Positions 27,532-35,229 of a DNA stretch of 36,533 nucleotides are shown here, in pieces; the first letter of the stretch is position 1, and the number at the start of each line of letters is the position of its first letter. The stretch lies in the NCBI GenBank assembly GCA_018825335.1, contig JAHJEW010000098.1, forward strand, positions 1-36,533. The letters are read 5' to 3'. A model generated the notes under the pieces. That model was not told where the DNA came from. It did no database searches and worked only from the letters and a program-made list of their open reading frames with translations. Both the position numbers and the translations under genes were made by a program. The stretch is from Patescibacteria group bacterium. GTDB taxonomy: Bacteria; Patescibacteriota; Gracilibacteria; UBA1369.

Positions 27532-30500
27532 CTACCAGGTGATACGGATGGCGTAGTACGTGCATCCGTTCAGTGAGACGGTGTACGTGGTGTTGACCAC
27601 GTTTACCGTCGCGGGGGTGTACCCGCTCCCCTGCACCTCGAGGGTGCTGCCGCCCCAGGTGGGGGGCAGGGAGTAGGGCGAGCACCGCCGCTCCACGGAC
27701 ACCGGTGCCACCGACGAGGTGAACACCAAGAGTCCGTTGTTCTCCCAGGCCATTGCCCGGTCGCCGGCGGCGTAGGTGCCGCTGACGTTTCCGGACGAGC
27801 AGTTCCAGTCATCGGAAGTGCTCGCCGCGGGGTCGATCGTCGTTCCTCCGGAGAAGAACTTGACCGACTTGTAGCAAGAGTCACCGATAATGGTGACGCC
27901 CGCCGGGCCCTGCGGCTGCTGTTGCAGCGCGCAGATGCCCCCGACGCAGGTCTCACCTACGAGGCATGCGTTGCCGCACGCTCCGCAGTTGGCCTCGTCG
28001 CTCGCGAGGTCGGCGCAGGCGCCCCCGCAATTGGTGTACCCTTGCGAGCACGCCGTTTTGCAGGCGCCCTGGTCGCAGACCAGGCCTTGCCCACAGACCG
28101 CGCAGGCGGGTCCGCAGGCCAATGGATCTTGCATGATGCTTTCGCACCATAGATCCAGGTCGCAGTCCAGCGTGCCTTGGGAGCACGACAGGACACACGA
28201 CCCGCCCGAGCAGACTTGGTCGTTGACGCATGCGTTGCCGCACGCGCCGCAGTTCTGCTCGTCGCTCGACAGGTAGACGCAACTGCCGGAGCAGTTGGTC
28301 TGGTTTAGACCGCACGTGCTCTTGCACGCGCCGTCCGTGCACACCTGCCCTTGCGGACAGATGGCGCAACCCGGACCGCAGGCGGTCGGGTCACTCAGGA
28401 TATGCTCGCAGACGAAGTCTGCATCGCAGTCCTGTTCGCCTTGCTTGCACGACACCACGCAGGTGCCGCCCGAGCAAAGCTGGTCTCCGATGCATGCGTT
28501 TCCGCATGCACCACAGTTGTCCTCGTCCGAGGACACGTAGACGCAACTGCCGGAGCAGTTGGTCTGGTTCGGACCGCACGTGCTCTTGCACGCGCCGTCC
28601 GTGCACACCTGCCCTTGCGGACAGATGGCGCAACCCGGACCGCAGGCGGTCGGGTCGCTTTGGATCTGCTCGCAGACATTGTCTGTGTCGCAGTCCATCA
28701 TCTGCTCCGGACACGAGAGCACGCAGCTCCCGCCGGAACAGATCTGGTCTCCGACGCATGCGTTGCCGCACGCGCCGCAGTTGTCCTCGTCGGAGGACAG
28801 GTAGACGCAACTGTTGGAACAGTTGGTCTGCCCTGTGGCGCACACTGACTTGCAGGCGCCACTCGAGCACACCTGCCCCTGCGGGCAGATGGCGCAACCC
28901 GGACCGCAGGCGGTCGGGTCGCTTTGGATCTGCTCGCAGACATTGTCTGTGTCGCAGTCCATCATCTGCTCCGGACACGAGAGCACGCAGCTCCCGCCGG
29001 AACAGACCTGATCTCCGACGCATACGTTGCCGCACGCGCCGCAGTTCAGGGGGTCGCTGCCCAAGTGTACGCATGCGAGTCCGCATACGCTTAGCCCTTG
29101 AGAGCAACCATAGGTGCAGGTGCCGTTGTCGCACACCTGCCCCGGTCCGCACACATTGCAGCCGAGGCCGCAATGTAGCGGATCCGACCAGATGTAGTCA
29201 CACACTTGGTCGTTGCCGCAGTCGAGCGTGCCGGTGCTGCAATGCAGCTGGCACGTCCCGCCGAGGCACTGCTGGTCGCCGACACATTGAGTGCCGCACG
29301 ACCCGCAATTGGCTTCGTCGGTCTTGAAGTCGACGCAGCCGCCATTGCACAGCGACATGCCTTGTGAGCAGTTCGCCACGCATTGGCTCTTCTGGCAGAC
29401 CTGTCCCTGCGCGCAAACGGCGCAGAGAGGTCCGCAGTGCGACGACGTCGAAGTGATGTCGTCGCACAGGTTGTCCGCGTCGCAATCGGCCTGCCCCGTG
29501 GGACAGGCGAGCGCGCAGACGCTGGCCAGACACTGCTGGTCGCCCGGGCATACCGTGCCGCAGGCTCCGCAGTTGGCCTCGTCGGAGATTGTGTTTACAC
29601 ACTGACCTCCGCACTCCGTCTGCCCTTGCGAACAGACGGTCTTGCAGGCACCGAGGTCGCAGACCTCATTGACTGCGCAGTCCGTACAGGACGGCCCGCA
29701 GAACGCTGGATCCTGCATGATGTCATCGCAGATCCAGTCGTTGTCGCAATCCTTGGTGCCTTGCGGGCAGAAGAGCCCGCAGATTCCAAGGCTGCACTCC
29801 TGCTGGCCCGTGCACGCGGTGGTGCAGGAGCCGCAGGCCACCTCGGACGACTGCGTGTTGACGCAGCCGTTGAGGTTGGCGCAGTACTGGAAACCGCTTA
29901 CGCAGTTATCCAGGCATGTGCCGTTTTGACACACCTGCGTGCCGGAGCATTGGGCGCACAGAGGCCCGCAATGCGACCCGGACGAGGTAGTGTCGATGCA
30001 CTGGCCGTTCTTGTTACAGTCGGCCGTGCCCTGCGCGCAGCTGACGGGCTCACAGAACCCGCCAACGCACGCCTCCGTGATAGCGCATTTGCTACCACAA
30101 CCTCCGCAGTTGAGCTTGTCGCTCATGACTGCGGCACAGAAGTCCTGGCCGCCGCTCTGGCAGACCATTTCTCCTTCTGCGCAGTCCAGCACGCAGGCGC
30201 TGAACGCGCACGTCTCCCCTCCGGCGCAGGCGTTTCCGCATGCGCCGCAGTGGAGGGGGTCAGTGGCGAGATCCGCGCATGCGTTGCCGCACGCCGTCTC
30301 GCCCGACTTACAGTTCGAGTAGCAGGTGCCTCCCGAGCAAAACTCATTGAGGCCGCATGCGTTTCCGCACTGGCCGCAATGAGCGGGACTGCTAAGGAGG
30401 TTTGCGCAACCTCCATTACAGTCCACTGTCCCCGAGGGACAGTTGTCCGCGCACTCGCCCGAGGCGCAGACCTGCCCATCCGCGCACGGATCACAGTCCG

Positions 30501-30807
30501 TGCCGCAGTGGGCGACATTGGACCAGATGTCTACGCAGGACTCTGATCCGTCGCACACGGCGGTGCCGAGGGCGCAGTTCGCGCCGCCCGATCCGCCGGT
30601 GCCGCCGGCAGCGTTTCCGCCACCGCCGGTCTGGGACCCGCCGTTTCCGGTGGAGCCCCCGGTGGCCGTTGAGCCACCACCACATGGGGGGCGACTGCCA
30701 TCGAGGCATGCAACCTCCCCGGGAGCGACCTCCGCCTGGGGGTCGCTCCAACATCCCGCCGTCAGCGCGAAAATCGCGCAGGCGGCGGCCACTTTTTGCC
30801 ATTTCAT
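27532..30807 (-). CDS. Large cysteine-rich repeat lipoprotein (~20 Cys modules) with C-terminal non-repeat domain
   Basis: SD AAAGGAG before ATG 30807; MKWQKVAAACAIFALTAGC lipobox; Gly/Ser/Thr-rich linker; ~20 modules of CxxGxxxC...CGACGNAC..C..G.C type. Confidence 0.85.
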   Translation of the reverse strand: MKWQKVAAACAIFALTAGCWSDPQAEVAPGEVACLDGSRPPCGGGSTATGGSTGNGGSQTGGGGNAAGGTGGSGGANCALGTAVCDGSESCVDIWSNVAHCGTDCDPCADGQVCASGECADNCPSGTVDCNGGCANLLSSPAHCGQCGNACGLNEFCSGGTCYSNCKSGETACGNACADLATDPLHCGACGNACAGGETCAFSACVLDCAEGEMVCQSGGQDFCAAVMSDKLNCGGCGSKCAITEACVGGFCEPVSCAQGTADCNKNGQCIDTTSSGSHCGPLCAQCSGTQVCQNGTCLDNCVSGFQYCANLNGCVNTQSSEVACGSCTTACTGQQECSLGICGLFCPQGTKDCDNDWICDDIMQDPAFCGPSCTDCAVNEVCDLGACKTVCSQGQTECGGQCVNTISDEANCGACGTVCPGDQQCLASVCALACPTGQADCDADNLCDDITSTSSHCGPLCAVCAQGQVCQKSQCVANCSQGMSLCNGGCVDFKTDEANCGSCGTQCVGDQQCLGGTCQLHCSTGTLDCGNDQVCDYIWSDPLHCGLGCNVCGPGQVCDNGTCTYGCSQGLSVCGLACVHLGSDPLNCGACGNVCVGDQVCSGGSCVLSCPEQMMDCDTDNVCEQIQSDPTACGPGCAICPQGQVCSSGACKSVCATGQTNCSNSCVYLSSDEDNCGACGNACVGDQICSGGSCVLSCPEQMMDCDTDNVCEQIQSDPTACGPGCAICPQGQVCTDGACKSTCGPNQTNCSGSCVYVSSDEDNCGACGNACIGDQLCSGGTCVVSCKQGEQDCDADFVCEHILSDPTACGPGCAICPQGQVCTDGACKSTCGLNQTNCSGSCVYLSSDEQNCGACGNACVNDQVCSGGSCVLSCSQGTLDCDLDLWCESIMQDPLACGPACAVCGQGLVCDQGACKTACSQGYTNCGGACADLASDEANCGACGNACLVGETCVGGICALQQQPQGPAGVTIIGDSCYKSVKFFSGGTTIDPAASTSDDWNCSSGNVSGTYAAGDRAMAWENNGLLVFTSSVAPVSVERRCSPYSLPPTWGGSTLEVQGSGYTPATVNVVNTTYTVSLNGCTYYAIRITW
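27925..30576 (-). repeat. Array of alternating ~43- and ~45-aa Cys modules (88-aa super-repeat); ~264-bp near-identical DNA repeats in the central part
   Basis: GGCGGTCGGGTC junctions at 28381, 28645 and 28909 are exactly 264 bp apart, with long near-identical stretches around them. Confidence 0.85.
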
Positions 30808-30881
30808 GGCATTCTCCTTTCGTTGTGGCACAGGGGGCGGCCCGGCGAAATCCGGATATCGCCCCCCTTAGCCGCCTGCAC

Positions 30882-31970
30882 TCAGATGCGCAAGCCCACC
30901 ATGATGGGCTTGAACTGGGGCTCGATGCCCCAACTCTTGTCCTGGCCGTCGTAGCCAGGCACCCTGTTATACGGCGTGGCGTTGACCACACCGCAAACCC
31001 CTCCCCCGATGGAGAGGTTCGGAGCCGGGTGGAACAGGACGTTCGCACACGGCTCGACCACGAACACGTAGTTCGTGGCCTGGTTCGCGAACTCGACCGT
31101 CTTGGTCGAGCTCTGAGAAAGGAACGTGTCCGGGTAGGACACGACCTCGAGACCGAGCTGGGCTCCGAGGTTTCCCTCGAGCCAGCTCAGGGGGGCCCAC
31201 GAAACGTAGGGTCCCGCGGTGAAGGAGAACTTCTCCTCCACCGAGTCTGCGTTTACTGGCTGGTTTCCGTCGAACGTCCACACGTTGGTGTGGACGTAGT
31301 TCATCGTCGCGCCCAGCTGGGCGAAGCGGTGAAGGCGGACGAGGATGTCCGCCCCGACTCCGACCGGCACGTTGGTCGCGTGCTGGTCGTTGAGCCCCAG
31401 AAGGGGGCTCATGAGGAACTGCGCCCGCTGCGACAGCGGGCTCCAGCCCTTGAGCTGGCGACCGTAGTCGTCCAGCTTCTTGTCGACGTCCTTGAGGACG
31501 TCGACCTTGGCTTCCGCGACCTCCTCGTGGGTCGCGATCTCCGCCGGAGGCGGAGGAGCCGGCAGGACCGTGAGGTCCCACGCGGCCACCAGCTCGTTCC
31601 CGTACCTGACAGTCAGGTTCGGAAACGTTCCGGCCTGCGCCGTCCAGGCGATGCCGAACTGGGCCACACCATGGAGGTGTGGCTCGTCGGTGTAGGACTT
31701 GCAGCCCAACACCTCCTCGCCCAGGCCCTGCGGCCTGATGAGGTTCTCCTCCGTCCAGGTGGAGCACTCCAACTGGGCGATGAAGAGCACGGAGAGGCGC
31801 TTCCCCTCCGTGGCCACGGCCTTGCGGCCGCTCCTAGAGTCAATCCCCTCCAAGGAGGGGACAAAGAAGGGCACGTCGGCCTTTGCCGACGCCGCAGGTT
31901 GACCTTTTGCCCATCCCGCGACCATCAAGGTCGCGGCGACGAGCGCCCAACTCGTGAAGCGTCGCATCAT
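30882..31970 (-). CDS. Exported beta-barrel-like protein of unknown function (island 2)
   Basis: Signal peptide MMRRFTSWALVAATLMVAGWAKGQPAASA; alternating hydrophobic/aromatic strands (GPYVSWAPLSWLEGNLGAQLGLEVVSYP; PIMVGLRI C-terminus); SD-like AGGAAAGGA upstream. Confidence 0.6.
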   Translation of the reverse strand: MMRRFTSWALVAATLMVAGWAKGQPAASAKADVPFFVPSLEGIDSRSGRKAVATEGKRLSVLFIAQLECSTWTEENLIRPQGLGEEVLGCKSYTDEPHLHGVAQFGIAWTAQAGTFPNLTVRYGNELVAAWDLTVLPAPPPPAEIATHEEVAEAKVDVLKDVDKKLDDYGRQLKGWSPLSQRAQFLMSPLLGLNDQHATNVPVGVGADILVRLHRFAQLGATMNYVHTNVWTFDGNQPVNADSVEEKFSFTAGPYVSWAPLSWLEGNLGAQLGLEVVSYPDTFLSQSSTKTVEFANQATNYVFVVEPCANVLFHPAPNLSIGGGVCGVVNATPYNRVPGYDGQDKSWGIEPQFKPIMVGLRI

Positions 31971-32157
31971 TGCTTAGCTTCCTTTCCTCTTGCTGGTCGC
32001 GGTTTCGGGCCCGGAGGGGCCATAACGCACCATGCGTTATAGTCCCCACCGCGCCGCGGGACTCACTCCATCTTTTTGTATCGGCCAATAAAAAAAATCG
32101 GCATACTCAAAAAAACGGGGCGAGTCCCACGGCAAAAAAAATATGATTCTAAAATAT

Positions 32158-32183
32158 AGCGCACTTTGCTCCGCTTCGTGCGT
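32158..32183. repeat. 26-bp repeat copy 2
   Basis: AGCGCACTTTGCTCCGCTTCGTGCGT. Confidence 0.65.
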
Positions 32184-32220
32184 GGGGCGTTTTTCGCTTC
32201 TCTCACTTCGTTCGCTCCAC

Positions 32221-32246
32221 AGCGCACTTCGCTCCGCTTCGTGCGT
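32221..32246. repeat. 26-bp repeat copy 3
   Basis: AGCGCACTTCGCTCCGCTTCGTGCGT; 25/26 identity to copy 2. Confidence 0.65.
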
Positions 32247-32542
32247 AGTAAGCCAAATTGTTAAAGATCGCCAACTCCACCTTCTATCGCAGTGGCCGGT
32301 CGTCAAAGCATGCCTTTCCGCCCTCCGCTGGTGCGGATGGCTCCAAGTGCACTGATTTTGGCCCAATTTCCACTAGACAGGCAGGATTAAAGAATTGGAT
32401 GAGAGTTTAACTATATTGCGGACTTTTGTCAACCTTTTTACCGCTTTGCAGCGGTTTTGGAAAGATCGGCAAAAGCCGCAATCAGTAAACGTTAAATTTA
32501 ATGCTTCTTTTGGGCTTCCATTACAGGGCCGGCGGCGTAATA

Positions 32543-33706
32543 ATGGCATCGGACATTATCACTAACAGCAAAGAAATGAAAAAACGGCCGCGGATTGTTA
32601 TTTGCGGGAACTACGGAGCCACGAATCTTGGCGACGAAGCGATTCTGGACGGGATTCTTTCGCTGGTCAGAAGATCCATCCCAAACGCGGACATTACGGT
32701 TTTAGGCGCCAATCCGGCCGAGACGGCGGATCTTCACGGAGTAAAGAGCCTTTTTTTGCTTCCGGCGGGGGCGCGTTCGCTTTGGCGCGGGGTTTCGGGC
32801 GGCACTATTTGGCGCACTCTGGACGCAATTCGCAAGGCTGATTTGTTTATTCTTGGCGGCGGAGGGCTTTTTACGGATGAGAAGTTTATGGCTGTTTTGA
32901 TCTGGTCACTGCAGGCGCGGATCGCGCGGCTTTTTAAAGTGCCGATTTTCTGCCTGGGGCAGAGCGTAGGGCCTCTTCGGACTTTTTTCGGGCGGATGAT
33001 GACGGCGGGGGTTTTTAAACATTCTGCGGAAATTACCGTGCGCGATGAAGCTTCCCGGGATTTGCTTGTTCGTCTTGGGATCGATGACGCGCTTGTGCTG
33101 GCCGATCCGGCGTTTGTCCTTGCCGCGCCCGAGCCGCTGCCCGAGCGCACAGAGCCTTACGTGGTTTTGTCGGTGCGTCCGTGGAAAATTATGGGCGGCG
33201 AGAGCTTTCGGGATAAGCTTTTGTGTCAGGTTTTAGCGAAATTCGTTGATCGTCTCTGGATGGAGAATGGCCTAAAGACCATTATGGTGCCTTTTCAGGT
33301 CATGGTCGATAACGACGCGAACGAGCTGGAGCGCATTTATGATCTTCTGGAAGACAAAAAGGCCGCGGAGATTTTCTCCTACAGCAGCGATTACAAGAAG
33401 GTTATGGAGCTTATAGCGCGTTCAACGGCCGTGGTTGGGATGAGGCTTCACTCTCTCATTTTCGCGTCGATTTGCCACACGCCGTTTCTGGCGCTATCGT
33501 ACAGCGAAAAAGTGCGAAGTTTTTGCGCGCAGGTCGGCATGGAGGACTTTATTCTTGGTCTTGATGAAGTGGACCTTGCTGCGCTTATGGTCAGGTTTGA
33601 ACGAATTTTGTCTGAACGGGATGCGCTGGTTTTGCGGCTGGACAACAGGGTTTTGCATTTGCGGGCAATGGCGCTTGAGCATGAGGGGATTTTAGAGAAG
33701 TTTTAA
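32543..33706 (+). CDS. csaB: Polysaccharide pyruvyl transferase CsaB
   Basis: IVICGNYGATNLGDEAILDGILSLVRR, LFILGGGGLFTD, FCLGQSVGPLRTFFGR, ITVRDEASRDLLVRLGI, GMRLHSLIFASICHTPFLALSYSEKVRSFCAQVGM. Start uncertain (track ATG 32501). Confidence 0.87.
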   Translation: MASDIITNSKEMKKRPRIVICGNYGATNLGDEAILDGILSLVRRSIPNADITVLGANPAETADLHGVKSLFLLPAGARSLWRGVSGGTIWRTLDAIRKADLFILGGGGLFTDEKFMAVLIWSLQARIARLFKVPIFCLGQSVGPLRTFFGRMMTAGVFKHSAEITVRDEASRDLLVRLGIDDALVLADPAFVLAAPEPLPERTEPYVVLSVRPWKIMGGESFRDKLLCQVLAKFVDRLWMENGLKTIMVPFQVMVDNDANELERIYDLLEDKKAAEIFSYSSDYKKVMELIARSTAVVGMRLHSLIFASICHTPFLALSYSEKVRSFCAQVGMEDFILGLDEVDLAALMVRFERILSERDALVLRLDNRVLHLRAMALEHEGILEKF

Positions 33707-33760
33707 TAGGTTTTTATTTTTTGATAATAATGTTCCGTTACAATGTCGGTACATTTTTGG

Positions 33761-33816
33761 TTGATTAATTTATTATATAAGTTTACTATACTATATGAAA
33801 GTATTACTAAGTAAAC
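33761..33816 (+). promoter_or_regulatory. Toxin-antitoxin promoter with overlapping inverted-repeat operator
   Basis: TTGATT (33761)-N17-TACTAT (33784). The inverted repeat GTTTACtATAC...GTATtactaaGTAAAC spans 33781-33816. Confidence 0.55.
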
Positions 33817-33821
33817 CTTCA

Positions 33822-34082
33822 ATGGCTACAATTTCTTTTAAGGCCGACGATAGTTTTAAGAAAAAACTTGATGCTCTTGCGGAGAAAAAGGGCATTAATA
33901 CTTCCGCTTTTATCAAGCTGATTCTTACTAAAGAGGTCGGCTGTGAGCTTGCAGAGATGACTGAAAACGGGTTAACGGTTGCGGAGGAGCTGGAAATTTT
34001 GGACTCTGTGAAAAACGACAAGGTTCTTGGACCTTTCTCAAATACCAATGATCTATTGAATGCTTTGAAAGATTCAAAATGA
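33822..34082 (+). CDS. RelB/DinJ-like ribbon-helix-helix antitoxin
   Basis: MATISFKADDSFKKKLDALAEKKGINTSAFIKLILTKEV; overlaps downstream toxin by ATGA. ATG 33822 preferred over 33795, which falls inside the operator. Confidence 0.78.
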   Translation: MATISFKADDSFKKKLDALAEKKGINTSAFIKLILTKEVGCELAEMTENGLTVAEELEILDSVKNDKVLGPFSNTNDLLNALKDSK

Positions 34083-34336
34083 GGATTTTTTTCACGTCGG
34101 GCTTTCAGAAAAAATTTATTAAGCTGCCACTGAATATTCAGGAGCAATTTGGCGTCAGAATTGATCTTTTTATAGAGGACTCATCGCATCCATCCCTAAA
34201 GGTTCATCCACTGAAGGGAAATCTGGCGGGACTAAGGGCTTTTTCGGTTAGCGGTGATTGTCGTGTAATTTATCGTTTATTGGATCGCGATAGTATTGAG
34301 CTAATAAGCATTGGCACACATAGTCAGATTTATTGA
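34079..34336 (+). CDS. RelE/YafQ/ParE-superfamily toxin
   Basis: MRIFFTSGFQKKFIKLPLNIQEQ...HPSLKVHPLKGNLAGLRAFSVSGDCRVIYRLLDRDSIELISIGTHSQIY. Confidence 0.8.
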   Translation: MRIFFTSGFQKKFIKLPLNIQEQFGVRIDLFIEDSSHPSLKVHPLKGNLAGLRAFSVSGDCRVIYRLLDRDSIELISIGTHSQIY

Positions 34337-34540
34337 TAGGTTTTAATGGCCCGGGCCAAGTACACCAATGGTGGCAAGCCATAAAACGGTTGTCGTTCGG
34401 CGAATTTTCAGTTTTGATTTCGTTTGACTTTTGCGCCCTATTCTTGTAATGCTATCTATCCGTCACTATTGTGGCGACGATTTTTCGCGGGTCGAAGGGT
34501 CGTTGCCCGGTGGCAGCGATCTTTGATAGCCCGCATTTTG

Positions 34541-34558
34541 GGGCCGCCAAGGCGGCCC
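34541..34558 (+). promoter_or_regulatory. Hairpin immediately upstream of SD of the island 3 lipoprotein
   Basis: GGGCCGCC-AA-GGCGGCCC, three bases before GGAGG (34562-34566). Confidence 0.55.
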
Positions 34559-34570
34559 ATTGGAGGTAGT

Positions 34571-35131
34571 ATGTTTCGTTTTTCCCATTTGTTTCGGGTC
34601 GCGTTGGCGACCCTTGCCCTGTGCCTTCTGGGCACAGGGTGCGCGGACGCCACGCCGGTCGCGAAGGCGCCGGCGGTCGCGCCGCCGACGCCCCCCGTGA
34701 AGACGGAGGGCAGGCCTGCATTACCACCCGCCCCCGCGGTCGTGCTGGCGCAGGTCAAGTCATCACCGGGCAACATGCCCGATGACATATACTCGGACAC
34801 GCTGATCCGGGTGGTGGCGTGGGCAGCTGTCGGCCCGCAGAACCTGCAGGTCGATGCGGTCACCGACCTGCCGTTGGGCGGCACAATCGTGCTGCTCAGC
34901 GAGGATCCGAACGTCGTCCTCACAACGGACGACGTCAAGCTGGCGGAGGGGCCGATGCGCCTCCGCCAGACCCAGAGCGGGGTTCAGGCGATCCTGAACC
35001 CCACCGAGGCGGAGCTGAAGAAGCTCCGCGGTGGCGAGCGGTTGCCGCTCGTCTTCCTTTTGGGAGACACCCTCTCCCCCATGGGGGAGAAGAAGTTCCC
35101 CCTCCACGTGGGGCTTGCGCGGCTGGACTGA
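34571..35131 (+). CDS. GC-rich lipoprotein of unknown function (island 3)
   Basis: SD GGAGG before ATG 34571; MFRFSHLFRVALATLALCLLGTGC lipobox; Pro/Ala-rich linker. Confidence 0.75.
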   Translation: MFRFSHLFRVALATLALCLLGTGCADATPVAKAPAVAPPTPPVKTEGRPALPPAPAVVLAQVKSSPGNMPDDIYSDTLIRVVAWAAVGPQNLQVDAVTDLPLGGTIVLLSEDPNVVLTTDDVKLAEGPMRLRQTQSGVQAILNPTEAELKKLRGGERLPLVFLLGDTLSPMGEKKFPLHVGLARLD

Positions 35132-35161
35132 GAAGTCCGGCCGCCGCCCCGCGACTGGAAA

Positions 35162-35189
35162 GGGGCGGCGTGCTTACGCACGCCGCCCC
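35162..35189 (+). terminator. Hairpin downstream of island 3 lipoprotein
   Basis: Perfect 12-bp stem GGGGCGGCGTGC-ttac-GCACGCCGCCCC; no T-tract. Confidence 0.5.
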
Positions 35190-35229
35190 CATGATTGCGA
35201 TTCATCACACAAAAAAAATGCGGGCTATC

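Noticed and set aside
28230-29327. 365-aa plus-strand Arg/Cys-rich ORF
   Set aside because: Antisense frame of the Cys-module repeats; its repetitiveness mirrors the real gene.
29383-30546. 387-aa plus-strand ORF
   Set aside because: Antisense to the Cys-rich gene; Ala/Arg-rich, no recognisable domain or start signal.
27925-30576. CRISPR or other DNA-level repeat array
   Set aside because: Repeats are in-frame, 264 bp and protein-coding with no spacers; they are Cys-module duplications.
30402-32042. 546-aa plus-strand ORF across island 2
   Set aside because: Antisense to the Cys-rich and barrel genes, Arg/His-rich low-complexity translation, no SD; typical spurious ORF in GC-rich DNA.
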